This document shows, piece after piece, positions 48,607 through 60,256 of a stretch of DNA of 64,000 nucleotides. Source of the DNA: Pardosa pseudoannulata (Eukaryota > Arthropoda > Arachnida > Araneae > Lycosidae); NCBI GenBank assembly GCA_032207245.1, contig CM063506.1, forward strand, positions 22,940,175 through 23,004,174. Reading direction: 5' to 3'. Both the position numbers and the translations under genes were made by a program. The stretch's first letter is position 1; every line of letters starts with the position of its first letter. The notes beneath the pieces are model-generated. The model had not been told where the DNA came from. It searched no databases and saw only the letters and a list, made by a program, of their open reading frames with translations.

Positions 48607-49166
48607 TTATGACAAATAGAGATAACTAAGCTATCTAGATCGATAAAATAAGCCTTCAGGTTTAAATAAAAATAAATTTTGATAGCTAGAAAATTTCAGG
48701 AACTTGCAAAAACAAAATCGGAAAATAGTGCGCGCTTAAAAGCAATACAAAAATATTGGTCTGCATGAACGATGACATCACAACCAATCACGGAGCGTTT
48801 TGATGTCACGTTATTTTCGCTTAACTTTAAAATTAATTTTTTAAATGATGGACCCAGTTTTTTACATTTTTGAGAACATTTTTGGAATCTACGAGTCTGA
48901 AATTATCAGAAAAACATTAAGTTGTTCGAATCCCCCACATGTGCAAATTCCTCATTCAAAGCGAGTAAAGATTACCTTCTCGTAAACTATCAATTCGATT
49001 CTAAAACAAATTGGTATAAATATGCTTCATATCACAGCAAAGAATACTGTAGTCTTTAAAACGTCCGAAATCCACCCACCCTCCCTTTTCAAGCTTTTAA
49101 TGTCATTATTTCGAGCTCTATTTTCCCCGGTTAAGAGTGGGCGGTTAAATTTATCACATAATAAAT

Positions 49167-49304
49167 AATTCCTTCTCACCATCCTACCCCGTATTATAAC
49201 AATATAAAGGATATTAAAATTGTTGGATCATGAACCAAGGTAGCATAAAAATATTGGCCGATATCAAAATCATAATATATGCCAACATCAAATGAACCCC
49301 TTCT
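49167..49304 (+). repeat. 138-bp exact copy of the 46.3-kb satellite segment
   Basis: Base-for-base identical, as read, to 46345-46482. It sits where the Helitron copy lacks roughly 130-230 bp present in the 57.4-kb copy. Confidence 0.9.
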
Positions 49305-49504
49305 TTATTTTCTTTTATATTTCGCTTAAATTATAGATTAGGTACACATATGAAAATTTTAAATTTAATCTTCGATTATTTTTTGTTGCAAGATAATTCT
49401 CAGGAGAAAAACAAACCATTTTTTTTACCTGCCTCATAGGGTACTTTACAATTCTGAAAAATTAAAATTTTACTGATCCCGTCATATGGCGGGATATATG
49501 CTAG

Positions 49505-50600
49505 TTACATATAATATCATTTTTATGACATTGTATAACAAACAACATTAGGAAAATAAAAGAAATAAACATTCAAAAAGATAGGTTTCATAAAATCTAT
49601 AAAGTATTAAATTTCATTTTTTAGAACAGCATTTCTCTTATAAGCAATGCAAACAACTCTTCAAATGCTTTGTTTAAAAGAATTTCAAATTTAAGGTTAC
49701 ATCATGTCAGTCAGTATCGACAGATGTCCAAAATTTAATGTCCGACATTCAAAATATTGACAAACATTTGCACGACATTGACCGATATATTTGTGCTACC
49801 TGGGAAATGGTGTATTTTACGACCTGAGAAAAAAAAGTTAATTCGTAACTTAGCAACCACTATTTTGTTTGGAAATAAAATTGTTTAGAATTAAGTTTAT
49901 TAATATAAAATGAGTTAAAGAAAACGTAATATTTAAAATGGTAGGAATAATAAAATATGCACTAACCAACGGCTGGAACAGAAGTTTAATTGCCATGCTA
50001 GGATTTTCGTAACTGTCACGAAATTTTGATACCCTTATCCTAAAATAATTTCGCATATTATTGATACCTTACACTGCCCTGCTTTGTATATTAAGTTTTG
50101 TTTTGTAAAAGGTACCATGGGGATTGAATGTGGTTATATTATACAAAATACAGATAATTTTTCTGCCTAGTATAGGGATAAATTGCCAAATATGGCCTTT
50201 TTATGAACCTAATTTATTTAAAACTAAAGTTGTCCACATGGGTTTTTCACAAAACCCCTTCTAGTTAAATCCCAGTTCAGGAGGCCCGCCGAATCAAGTT
50301 CAGTGGGCACTTCAGGCTTGGACGATGTCGCCAAATTCTAGAACCCAGTTTTCTGGCAAACTTTGCTCTATTTTTATTTTCTATTTTTTTTTTTAAATTT
50401 GTATTCGTCTTAACAAAATTTCAAACCATTTTTTTTTTGTTCAAAATAAACTTTGAAATTGGGTATAAACTTGATATAAAACGAAACACGAATTGTAAAC
50501 ATCACTTGATGACAATTTAGCGATCACTTGTACAAAAATAGAGCCAAAAACATGGCCGGCCCACGGAACAGGAATTCTACCACCACTTCGTGTCACTGTG
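49505..50600. other. AT-rich sequence with a diverged satellite relic
   Basis: About 49690-49805 is an inverted, diverged relative of the 46.3-kb satellite (GACATTGACCGATATATTTG and GTGCTACCTGGG). No gene is supported. Confidence 0.45.
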
Positions 50601-50604
50601 TATA

Positions 50605-50762
50605 GAGCAATTTGTCGCAACGTCACGAACTACTATAATGCCTTTCCCATTCATTTTCATGGTTACAACAGCCAATAGACAAACAATAAACTGCCCTTCC
50701 GTTTAAAACTAAAGCCAGAATTGTCATAATTTGAGAATTTGCCCTACTGCGTGAAATCGCCT
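50605..50762 (+). mobile_element. MITE, TATA-flanked, copy 2
   Basis: Starts GAGCAATTTGTCGCAACGTC and ends GAAATCGCCT, with TATA at 50601-50604 and 50763-50766. Closely similar to 31420-31576. Confidence 0.88.
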
Positions 50763-50842
50763 TATACGCAGATCGAAGTCTGGGCACGAGGCTAATACTA
50801 ATTTTAATTGCGTTTATTTGGCAGTAACACAACAAAATTTAA

Positions 50843-51475
50843 CCCCTTCCCGGTTTTCCCCGAGCTGAACTCGGGTAGGAGAAATGTACCATCCTGGCTC
50901 ATCCCGAGTATAGCTCGGGTACTGTGAAATTTTGCACTGTGCAATCAGTCTTTCCCGAATTATTTCACATGCCCTTTTTATGGTTTCGAATGCTTTTGTT
51001 TACTTTTCTGGCTACTAGATTATTTGCTGCTTAAAGAGAGATAGTAGAGGGAAGAAGGTAAGGAGTGAAACAAGGTTCTACTGTCCAGATTGCGATGTTG
51101 GACTTTGTGTAGTACAGTGTTTTCTATTATATCATTCACGACTAAATTTTGATTAATAATTTCATAATCATTTATGTAAATAAATAGGATATAAAAAATT
51201 TAATTCAAGATAAAAGTTTGGTATTCTAAGCTTTATATTTATAGTTAGTGGGAATTGACTCCAAAGTTTAATGGTTTGTGCCGTACAGAAAGCCAGCTAC
51301 ACATGTAAATTTCTTATTTGTTTAGATTCATTTTTTTACAATAATTTTTAGGAAATTTTGTATGCGAATGATGCTATTGTGTTTAAAAAGCTATGTGTGT
51401 ATAAAAATAAGCATATGGCTAAAAAATTGACATTTTTTGACCCATAATCCCGAAATAAAATGAACCTGGAAGGGG
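50843..51475 (+). mobile_element. piggyBac-type element 4 (TTAA-flanked, CCCGAG palindromes)
   Basis: TTAA at 50839-50842 and 51476-51479 flank a 633-bp element with ends CCCCTTCCCGG and, from the other strand, CCCCTTCCAGG. Two palindromes with arms CCCGAG and CTCGGG around 5-base centres lie at 50859-50875 and 50903-50919. A transposase tail is still readable inside. Confidence 0.9.
51025..51156 (+). pseudogene. piggyBac transposase C-terminal zinc domain
   Basis: An uninterrupted frame reads CCLKRDSRGKKVRSETRFYC, then PDCDVGLCVVQCF and YHSRLNFD, and a stop at 51154. The block RSET-x-FYCPxCDVGLCxxxCFxxYH is a strong signature of the C-terminal cysteine-rich domain of piggyBac transposases, which contacts the transposon ends. 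The catalytic core is absent, so the element is an internally deleted derivative that can move only with enzyme supplied in trans. Confidence 0.88.
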
Positions 51476-51479
51476 TTAA

Positions 51480-51835
51480 TAAGTAATAGTAATATGCAAG
51501 GTGTCCGAAATTAAACTTCCCTACTTTAAAATTGTCTACAGTCAAAACTATTATTCAGAAGGCTATGAAATGTTGTGTAGAACATAACAAAGGGAGGGTA
51601 ATTTTTATTAACATAAAATAAAATAAAATTCAGCTTCTCAGCATTACCCCGGACACACAACGGTCGACTGTAGAAGTAGCTAAAAATGTTGCTGTCATGT
51701 TGAACATGTCTTGTTTTGATGAATTTTTTAAATTATAGCAAATGTTTTCTGACTGTATAATTCATTATTCCTCATTCTTGTGGTGAAATTCTGAACTTTT
51801 TTTTTATTCGCTCAAACAAATTTCCTTCACTATGA
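51480..51835. other. AT-rich sequence without a recognisable gene
   Basis: Nothing is recognised before the hAT target site. Confidence 0.45.
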
Positions 51836-51843
51836 CCTATAAA

Positions 51844-52560
51844 AAGACCTGCCAACTGCTACGAAAAAATCGTAGTTTCTACGAATTTAGCAAATAATTA
51901 CGATCCTACGAAAATCGGTCAAAATACGATTTTTCATCATAAAATAGATAAAAGAATAAAAAATTACATCGCATCCTGAAAATCAAAATGAATGATTATA
52001 TTTTCGCCAGTGATATAAGGAAATTCGTAAAAAAAAAAATTCCGATCAATTTTCGTGTAACTACCGTGCGATACTATACTCTCTCGAAGGTAGAAATTTT
52101 TGGATTAAAAATTAGATTTTTTGTCTGATAATATTAGTCATAATGTAATGAAATATTTCTGTGTTCTTCCTCCATTATGTTTCTAAGATTTTTTTAAAAA
52201 TTATTATTTATTACTATAAAAATGTTAAAGCGGGAAATAACATTTAAATACAACTAAAATAAATCTAAATAAGATACTTCATCTAACTTTTTATGGGGTG
52301 GGGGTTGAGTTAAAAAATGTTTATAAATGTAAATAATATTTTGAAAATGAAATATTGTCTATTCGAAATTTTATATGGAATTTTAGATACTTTAGTACAA
52401 TTGACTCTTTTGTTTGAGCAACAAACATACACACAATCATTTAGTATGTGCATTGTGTTATAGCAAGCATGCGATTGGCCAAGATTTAGTGTCCTACCAT
52501 TTTTGATTTCAAAGGTTGTCAAATGCTACTATTTTCAATATTCAAAAGCTGGCAGGTCTG
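51844..52560 (+). mobile_element. Non-autonomous hAT-type element with 8-bp TSD
   Basis: CCTATAAA is duplicated exactly at 51836-51843 and 52561-52568. The ends are inverted: AAGACCTGCCAACTGCTACG on the left and CAGACCTGCCAGCTTTTG from the right. An 8-bp TSD and a CAGACCTGCCA-like end are typical of hAT. The first 80 bp carry repeated TACGA/TCGTA words, the usual subterminal binding sites. At 717 bp it has no transposase. Confidence 0.9.
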
Positions 52561-52568
52561 CCTATAAA

Positions 52569-53156
<588 letters not shown>

Positions 53157-53385
53157 TTTAAATTAACTATAACGTAAAATAACAGTGAAATGAGTTCATG
53201 TTGAAAAGTAATATAATTACGATTTTAGAATAGACAATTCGTCACGTTGAAATTAAATTTTAAAATTTAAAGTTCTTAATTAGCTTTAAAAATGAAAAAT
53301 ATATAAATGTTTTTATATGAAAGTTATTTATTAATTGTGAAGAGTCAATATGTCAGAAAAGACTCGGATCCAGTGTATGTTTTAA

Positions 53386-54006
53386 CACATTGACGGACAG
53401 TAGGAACAAGTGAAGTTCGAAAATTAACAGTAAATGTTTTTATAATTTTTAGAATATTAGATGTATAGTTTTACCCTTTCTGCTTAAATAAACTTTATTT
53501 TGATTAATTCAGCACCTATAATCCGGTAGCGGCTATAACAGTCCTGGCGCCAGCGGACTCTAGACACTAAGTAATGCGACGATGGCGGCTATAACACCAA
53601 AAATTTAAAAACGTAAATCACAGGTTTAAGGACTCATAAGCAATTTTTTGTGTGCAACAAAATATTTTTGGGGGTTTTACACGAAATGTTAGTTTATAAT
53701 CAAACAAAAATAAATAAATGACAAAAAAAATAAACTCAAGAGAAAACACGATCGCAGTACTTCCTTTACAACCACGTGCATACTGAATCTGAAAGTCGTA
53801 TAACCGGTGGAAAAAGAAATTAAACCAAAACAAATTGTTTCGAAAACATGACAAATCGGCTTCTACTTGTACGCCGGTAAATGCACATTTGTGCCGCTAT
53901 AGCCGTAGTGTCTAAAAACGACCGTTTCGTTTTGGACGGCTATTGCCGTCATGCCACATAGTGAACTTCGCTTTGACGACTATAGACGCAAGTGTCCATC
54001 AACGTG
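53386..54006 (+). mobile_element. piggyBac-type element 5 (TTAA-flanked, GGCTATA repeats)
   Basis: TTAA at 53382-53385 and 54007-54010 flank a 621-bp element with ends CACATTGACGGACA and, from the other strand, CACGTTGATGGACA. GCGGCTATAACA occurs twice inside the left part. Toward the right end are GCCGCTATAGCCG, a palindrome GACGGC-TATT-GCCGTC (53935-53950), and GACGACTATAGACG. The minus-strand frame at 53618-53854 has no recognised transposase motif. Confidence 0.83.
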
Positions 54007-54245
54007 TTAATTAATTAATGGAAGCTCAATTAAAGGACCAATGATTGAACGTCTGGGCCAAGTTCAGTGTCGCTAGAAGATGGAGCCCGTTGTATACGCA
54101 ACACACATGATAATTGACCTAAAAGTAAACGGAAGTTCAAGGATTACCTTTTCTCTATCAAAGTTTTTAATTACCGTTTGGGTAATTACTTTTTCTTTGA
54201 GTTGAATTCTAACTGTTGATAATTCCTTTTATTTCTCTTCTATTG

Positions 54246-54440
54246 CCTAACGATAGCGGAATGGATAGAACCCTGCTCTTCGGTAGCAGTGTTCTGAAGT
54301 TCGAATTCCGGCGATGTCACTTATGTTCGTAACTATATGTTCGTAATGAACTTTAAGCAGTAGGTCTTGGTGTCATTAACCCTACAAAATCCCTATCTCC
54401 CCAAATTAATGTGCATTGTGTTTCCAAAACAGACCAGGCT
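54246..54440 (+). mobile_element. SINE-A copy, degenerate
   Basis: ACGATAGCGGAATGGATAG head, GTTCGAATTCC B box, TTTAAGCAGTAGGTC body and a damaged tail. Confidence 0.65.
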
Positions 54441-54493
54441 ATAATGTCTGATACCTCTTATTCTTGGGATTTTTTTTTTTTTTATTTTTCATT

Positions 54494-54645
54494 CCGCCGG
54501 GCTACGGCTTACTCATTAGAGCCCCGCTTTACAGGTTGAATTCTTGGATTCGAATCCCACTTCTTGCATGGATATCCGTAGACGTTCGGAATCAGCTTTA
54601 TGGTATACACCCTTCTCTCATTAGCCCTTTTAGTTGCAAAAAAAA
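54494..54645 (+). mobile_element. SINE-A copy, degenerate
   Basis: A B-box region GGATTCGAATCCCAC with ATGGATATCCGTAGACG and TTCGGAATCAGCTTTA after it, then CATTAGCCC and GTTGCAAAAA. The head is poorly preserved. Confidence 0.7.
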
Positions 54646-54949
54646 TTTAAATTACTCTTGCGCATCAAAGAAAACAAAACCAAATAAACACTTTTTCTTC
54701 AGTATGCTTCAGCAAATTTCTATAAAAATAGCTCTCACAAAAACAGTAATGCTGTAAATTCAAAATCCAAATAAAAAGTTGTTATCCAAATATAAAGGAA
54801 TAAAGGTGCATGAAAAATGTTCAGTTTAAAAAAAAATATTTTTGCACTACTACCAAAAAAATCGATTTTCATTCAGACCGCTGTCACAACAGATATGCCA
54901 CAGAAGTTTTAACTTATAAACATGTATTAGCCGTTGTATATCTTTATAG
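54646..54949. other. AT-rich sequence without a recognisable gene
   Basis: Nothing is recognised. Confidence 0.5.
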
Positions 54950-55460
54950 AATTACTCTAATCAAATCAAGTGGAGATGGTTAGGACACTGACTGCACACG
55001 CTTTGACCATCTTTGAAATTTCAGTTGACGCGACTCTGAGAAAATTCCTCGAGATATTGCCTGCAGGCTGTCCTGTTGCTCATGTTTTGTGCATAGTCAG
55101 GTTAACTATCTACCCCGATGACGTTTATTGTTTACTCTCTTTCTCCCCGATGTTTTGCATGCACACTTTATGCCACGGGACACGCACACCTTAGCTCCTT
55201 ACTTCGTACAATGTAATGTGCGAAATAATCGGCCGAGTCTTCTGGTGGCCTAATTAGCCATTTCTCCACTTTGCTAGTATTTCCGCTCTTATGTAAATTT
55301 CTCCCTTCCGTTCTTGGTTTTTTGCACGCCACTGTAATTCATGTTTGTGTGCCATTAAGGCTTCACTCTTATTTCCATATTGTTTGCGTACAATAACAAT
55401 GAAACGTATCTTTAAAGGAAAAGGCTTTTTGCTGTTTCCCCCCAATGCCAATGTCTCCTC
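54950..55460. other. GC-richer patch with unknown ORFs
   Basis: Less AT-rich than its surroundings. A plus-strand frame (54970-55194) starts MEMVRTLTAHALTIFEISVD and a minus-strand frame (55254-55451) starts MALGGNSKKPFPLKIRFIVI. Neither has a recognisable domain. It may be a retroelement 5' region or an exon-bearing remnant. Confidence 0.25.
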
Positions 55461-55629
55461 ATTTTTGTAAAAGATGAAACTTTTGGTTGAAGATGATACC
55501 TATCGGTTTCATGTATATCCATTATATAAATCTCTATAATATCAATTTTGTTAGCTTTATATTACAATTACAGTTCTGTAATTAAAGATGTAAAAACGAT
55601 TTTCCTTATAGTTTTGTTTTTCAAGTATT

Positions 55630-55806
55630 GTTGTTGTTGCTTATGCCACTTGGTCAAACCAAGCACGAATTAGCCGGAGTATACTCGTATTAAGACAAAG
55701 GGGCGTGACTTTGGTTTAAGGAGCACCTCAAGGATGAAAGTACGATTTATGCTCAAGTGGTTCCTCGTAATTTTGAAGCAGGGACCAAACAGAAGACCCA
55801 GAGTTG
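55630..55806 (-). mobile_element. SINE-C copy, 5' truncated
   Basis: Matches the 3' two-thirds of the neighbouring copy: TTATGCCACTTGGTCAAACC, GAAGCAGGGACCAAACAGAA and the (AAC)n-type tail TTGTTGTTG at its left end. The tRNA-like head is missing. Confidence 0.8.
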
Positions 55807-55874
55807 TTTTAAATGTAAATATTTGTTCAAATTTTAGTTGCTGTGGCTGCATAAAAGCGCATTCACGTACGTAG

Positions 55875-56236
55875 TTTGTTGTTGTTGTTTTTCATGCCAC
55901 TTGGACAAACCAAGCACAATTGAGCAGGAAGGCTCTCCTGTTAAGGCAAAGGAGTGAGCCTTTCGTTTTAATGAGCACCATTAAGTGGAAAGAACGACTT
56001 CGCTCAAGTAGGTAATCGTAACTTTGAAGCAGGGACCAATCAGAAGACCCATAGGCTTGGCCTGCCACCCTCAGAGGTATCGATTGCGAACTTGGAGGAC
56101 ATTGTGACCACCAACATATTTTAAGAGCTCCAGTCACCTTTAACGAACACGGTGGGTCTTAGACCGGCTCGGGCTCCGAACCCGCAACTTCTCAGTTTTG
56201 AGATCGTTGCCTTCGCCGATTGAACTACCGCGGCCA
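55875..56236 (-). mobile_element. SINE-C copy, full length
   Basis: Read on the minus strand: head GGCCGCGGTAGTTCAATCGG with a B box GCGGGTTCGGAGCCCG, then a body with AAAGGTGACTGGAGC and CACAATGTCCTCCAAGTTCG, and an (AAC)n tail. It is tRNA-derived and distinct from SINE-A. It lies beside a truncated copy in the same orientation. Confidence 0.85.
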
Positions 56237-56562
56237 AGTATCGTACCAATTATTAGTATAAATCAACCAAAATTTGTATATGAATAATCGAATAGGCTAA
56301 TTATAATATCGAATATATTAATTTAGGGGGACAGGGTTCCTAAACTGTGAATTAATAAATTGAAAGATGATTGAATAAATTATTGTAAGTTTATAAAATT
56401 AAAAATAATTGTTATAATATTTCTACACACGCATGCAAAATTTAAAATCGCTATTTTCAGTATTTTTACAATAAATCTGACTAAATGTATATGTTTTCAT
56501 TTATACGGTGTTTCTTTAACAAATAATAAGTTTAAATTGCTTTTTATCAGTTTTTGGTTTTT
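56237..56562. other. AT-rich sequence without a recognisable gene
   Basis: Nothing is recognised. Confidence 0.5.
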
Positions 56563-56574
56563 CCGAATTCCTTG

Positions 56575-56736
56575 GTTTGGTTTGGAGCGCTACGGTCTAC
56601 GTTTTGCAACACGAGGGCTAATGAGACCGGGACCTACTGCTTAAAGCCGATTCTGAACGGCTACGAACATCCATGCCGTAGTGGGACTCGAACCCACGAA
56701 CTCCGGTTCCGAAGGCCAGCACCCTAACCGTTCGGC
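56575..56736 (-). mobile_element. SINE-A copy with perfect 12-bp TSD
   Basis: CCGAATTCCTTG is duplicated at 56563-56574 and 56737-56748. The copy is near consensus (B box GGGTTCGAGTCCCAC on the minus strand), with slight head truncation. It is one of the youngest-looking copies. Confidence 0.95.
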
Positions 56737-56748
56737 CCGAATTCCTTG

Positions 56749-57287
56749 CATTTTAAATATAAGACGTTTTATTGCGTTTTATATACTAGTGTTAAAAATT
56801 TTTATACTGATTTGCTATGATTTATAGAATAATAATATGCATGGAATTAGCAATGTGTTGTTTAATGTTTTTTTACATACGAATAGATAGAATAAACATG
56901 TAAATTTCATTGTTTTTTATTATAAATGTGAGTAAACAAATTTATAAAATTTACTTTTAGAGAAATATAAAAATACATGCACAGTCTTATGTAAAAACTT
57001 TAATAAATCTTCAAAACTTTTGAGCAAAAAATGTTAAACATTAAACCAAAGCTTTAAAAAACTTAAATCTTTAAAATTTAAAATTTTAATTAAATGGACA
57101 GTTCAACAAACTTAACTTTCTTGACTGTGTTTTAAATTTTATTCTAAAATGCATAATAATTACGGTGTGCTATAAATTTCAAGATAAAACTATTTTTGAA
57201 ACTGTCCCCTTAACAGTCTTTAACCTCAATGTCTGTTAATCTGTCATTTTTTGTAAGTCCTTAAACCACTTTTAGTGACGGACGAGT
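56749..57287. other. AT-rich sequence without a recognisable gene
   Basis: Nothing is recognised before the tandem array. Confidence 0.45.
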
Positions 57288-57369
57288 TAATTTCAAGTAA
57301 CAGCCATCACTAACTTAAACAGGAAAGTTTTACTTTTTTTGTGATTCAAGTACCTTTATTTACTGACTA

Positions 57370-58302
57370 ACATATAGCCCGTCATATTACGGGATCAGTA
57401 AAATTTTTAACTTTCCAAAATTGCAATTACCCTATGAGGAAGGTAAAGAATTGGTTTGTTTTTTTGCCTGAGAATTATCTGCTACACGCTCAATAATTTG
57501 TTTATCTTTATACTTCTCTAAAGTCTCCCAATACTGTGAATACGTTTTAAGATCCCGTTGAATTCATTTAGAAAGATAATTCAAAGTTTTCTTAGCTATG
57601 TCAAAATTATACTTAAGTTCTTCACAATTTTTTTGCCACAGTAATTAAGGGAAGTAAAGAAAGGAAACTATCATTTTCATTACATGCCGGAGATAGATAG
57701 AATTTGTTGTTAACACCGTGATAAAATTTTCATTGCAACAAAAAATAATCTATGATAAATCTAAAATTATCACAGGTGTATTTAATCTTTTATTTAAGCC
57801 AAATATAAAAGAAAATTATTTACGTAATATTCGTAAGTTCAGTGATAAAACGTATGAAAATAATTCCAGATGATATTTAAATAATTTAAAATAAGAAATG
57901 ATTAAATGAGATGGTTAAAGGAATGACGTCATAATTGTTGAAAAAATGTTATTTTTACCCGTTTTTTATGCCATAAATGGATAAATTTAATTGAATGCTG
58001 TTAACCGGGAAAATAGGGTTTGAAATAAAGGCATTAAACGCTCGAAAAGGAAGAAAGGATGGATTTAGAACGTTTTAAAGATGGCAGTATTTTGAATATG
58101 TGATATGAAAATATTTATATCAATTTATTTTAGAATCAGATTTATAGTTTAGGAGAAGATAAACTTTACTCGCTTTGAATTTTGCTAATCCTATCTCATG
58201 AAGAATCCAATATGGATACCTATATACATTTCAGGTCCTATCGCTTCATAAATTCGAAAACAGATGGATATATATCTAAGGCTATTATTATATAGGGGAT
58301 TT
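57370..58302 (-). mobile_element. Helitron-like repeat (family X), both ends present
   Basis: On the minus strand it starts CTATATAATAATAGCC and ends with the hairpin CCCGTAATATGACGGG followed by CTATATGTTAG and T. Compared with the 49.5-kb copy the final CTAG has mutated to TTAG. An extra segment lies at about 57490-57745. It interrupts a unit of the tandem array. No Rep or helicase coding is seen. Confidence 0.72.
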
Positions 58303-58773
58303 TAATAATTTCTGCTGAAAATACAGGGATGTCTATCGTAAATTTAAATTATTACTGATTGCAGAGTACCCAAACCTGATATTTTAACAACTTGTAATAT
58401 TACTTGTACTATTTCCTCATTAGTGACCAACAGTTATTTAAAATGTCATAGCATGCCATTAATAAAAAAGAAAAAACTCAGTAATAAGAGATTTATTTAG
58501 CAACGCATGTAAACACTTTACAGGAAAGAGAAGCTTTGTAATAAGTAAAAATATATTTCATAATTTCATTCGATGTCTCTGCCAAAAACGTGCATTAGTG
58601 TGCGAGTCACGAACGTGCATAAAATGTTGATCCAAGAGACAAAATTATAAATAATAGCAAATACTCGAAATTTTCGCAGATTATTTAAATGATTTGTATA
58701 TATTTTCAATGAAAAACAAATTGTACAAACCGTTTTTAAGAGTCCCTGAAAAGAGACGCTAATCATTAATGTG
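58303..58773. other. Second insert in the same array unit, unassigned
   Basis: Lies between the Helitron end and the point where the array unit resumes. Its right edge reads ATTAATGTGTTAA, like the CAC-type piggyBac ends with TTAA, and ACGTGCAT occurs twice (about 58588 and 58611). No left partner was found. The minus-strand 66-codon frame has no motif. Confidence 0.35.
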
Positions 58774-60256
58774 TTAAGTCATTCTGCCTTAAAATCAAAA
58801 CTAAACGTTAGAGAGAATGAAGAGAGTAGAATTTTTTTCCTTATTTAAATTTTACTTAAACTTTGGACTAAAAGCATACAGACAAGGAAAAAGGTCATTT
58901 TTTCGTCAAGAGTTGGACCTCTAATTTGTCCGTTGGAATAACCTGTCTGAGGGATTTAAGACGATATTTGTCTGCACCAGTTTGTCGTTTAGGAGTTTAT
59001 TCATGATTTCAATGATACTATGAGCTATTAATATATGTTGAAATCCTCATTTGATCACAAACTTGCATTCTTATCACAATCGTACAGATGGCGGGGGAAA
59101 TATCGTACTTCCATTAAGAATCATTATGGGTTGAATAATTTTGTTAAATCAGTTTAAGTAGATTCTTCGAGCTAACATAAGACATGTATAAAAAGTAAAA
59201 CGCATATATTATGCGATCGAGTTATTTTCAAGTCACTGTCGTCACAAACACAAAAAACTTTTACTCGTTTTGTGATTTAAGTACCTTAATAATTAAAACC
59301 ATTCTGCTATGGAATAAATAAAAGTAAATGTCAAGAAGCTCAAAATTCCGTAAATTAAAGTCTTCCTCACATAGTAAGCTTGATTGCATTTTACAGACAC
59401 TTTGGACTAACAGTGCATGGATAACGATAAAGGGTATTCCTCCGGTTCAGCAGATGGACCTGTAATTAATTCACTGATGTAGTGTGTCTGAGGGAATTAA
59501 GACAATGTTTCTATTCAACAGATTCTCTCTGAGAAGTTCATGATTCAAATGCTACAACAAGATATTAATAACTTGAAACTGTAAAAAACCGTATTTGATA
59601 GCAACAAGTCTACATTTGTGTCACAGTCGCAAACATGGCTGGAAAAATTGTACTTCCATTAAAATTATTATGGGTTGAGATATTTTATTAAATAAGTTTA
59701 ATTAGTATATTTTTAGAGCTATCAAATGGTATGTATAAAAGCTAAAACACATATATTATGCGATCGAGTCATTTCAAAGTCACTGCTGTCACAAATACAA
59801 TCAAAACAAGTTTTACTCGTTTCGTGATTCAAGTATCTTTATTAATTAAAATTATTCTGCTATAGGATAAATAAAAGTAAATGTTAAAGAGCTCAAAATT
59901 CCGTAAATGGAAGTCTTTCTCACATAGTAAGCTTGATTGAATTTTACAGACACTTTGAACTAACAGTGCATGGATAACGATAAAGGGTTTTCCCCCGGTT
60001 CAGCAGTTGGACCTCTAATTAGTTCACTGATGTAGCGTGTCTGAGGGAATTAAGACGATGTTTCTATGCAACAGATTCTCTCTGAGAAGTTCATGATTCA
60101 AATGCTACAACAAGATATTAATAACTTGAAACTATTAAAAACCTTATTTGATCGCAACAAGTCTGCATTCTTGGCACAGTTCCAAATGGCTAGAAAAATT
60201 TTACTTCCATTAAGAATTATTATGGGTTGAGTACTTTTATTAAATAAGTTTAATTA

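Larger units (their letters stand above)
47161..48953 (+). mobile_element. DNA transposon with THAP ORF, superfamily unassigned
   Basis: A 1793-bp element interrupts the Helitron copy between GCAAAAT and ATTCAAAG; the empty site in the 57.4-kb copy reads as one continuous block. Ends are inverted: GAGGAATTTTCACG on the left and GAGGAATTTGCACATG from the right. A longer subterminal inverted pair, TGACGTCATCGTTCATGCAG and its complement, lies at about 47330-47352 and 48759-48782. The visible TSD is only AT. It carries two short coding relics pointing inward from each end. Confidence 0.75.
47086..49504 (+). mobile_element. Helitron-like repeat (family X), interrupted by two insertions
   Basis: The plus-strand pieces 47086-47160, 48956-49166 and 49305-49504 align in order with the family X copy at 57.4-58.3 kb. 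The 3' end carries the hairpin CCCGTCATATGGCGGG and then ATATATGCTAG followed by T. This matches the Helitron rule of a hairpin, a CTRR end and an A/T insertion site. The 5' end is truncated. The gaps hold a THAP-type transposon and a 138-bp satellite filler. Confidence 0.72.
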
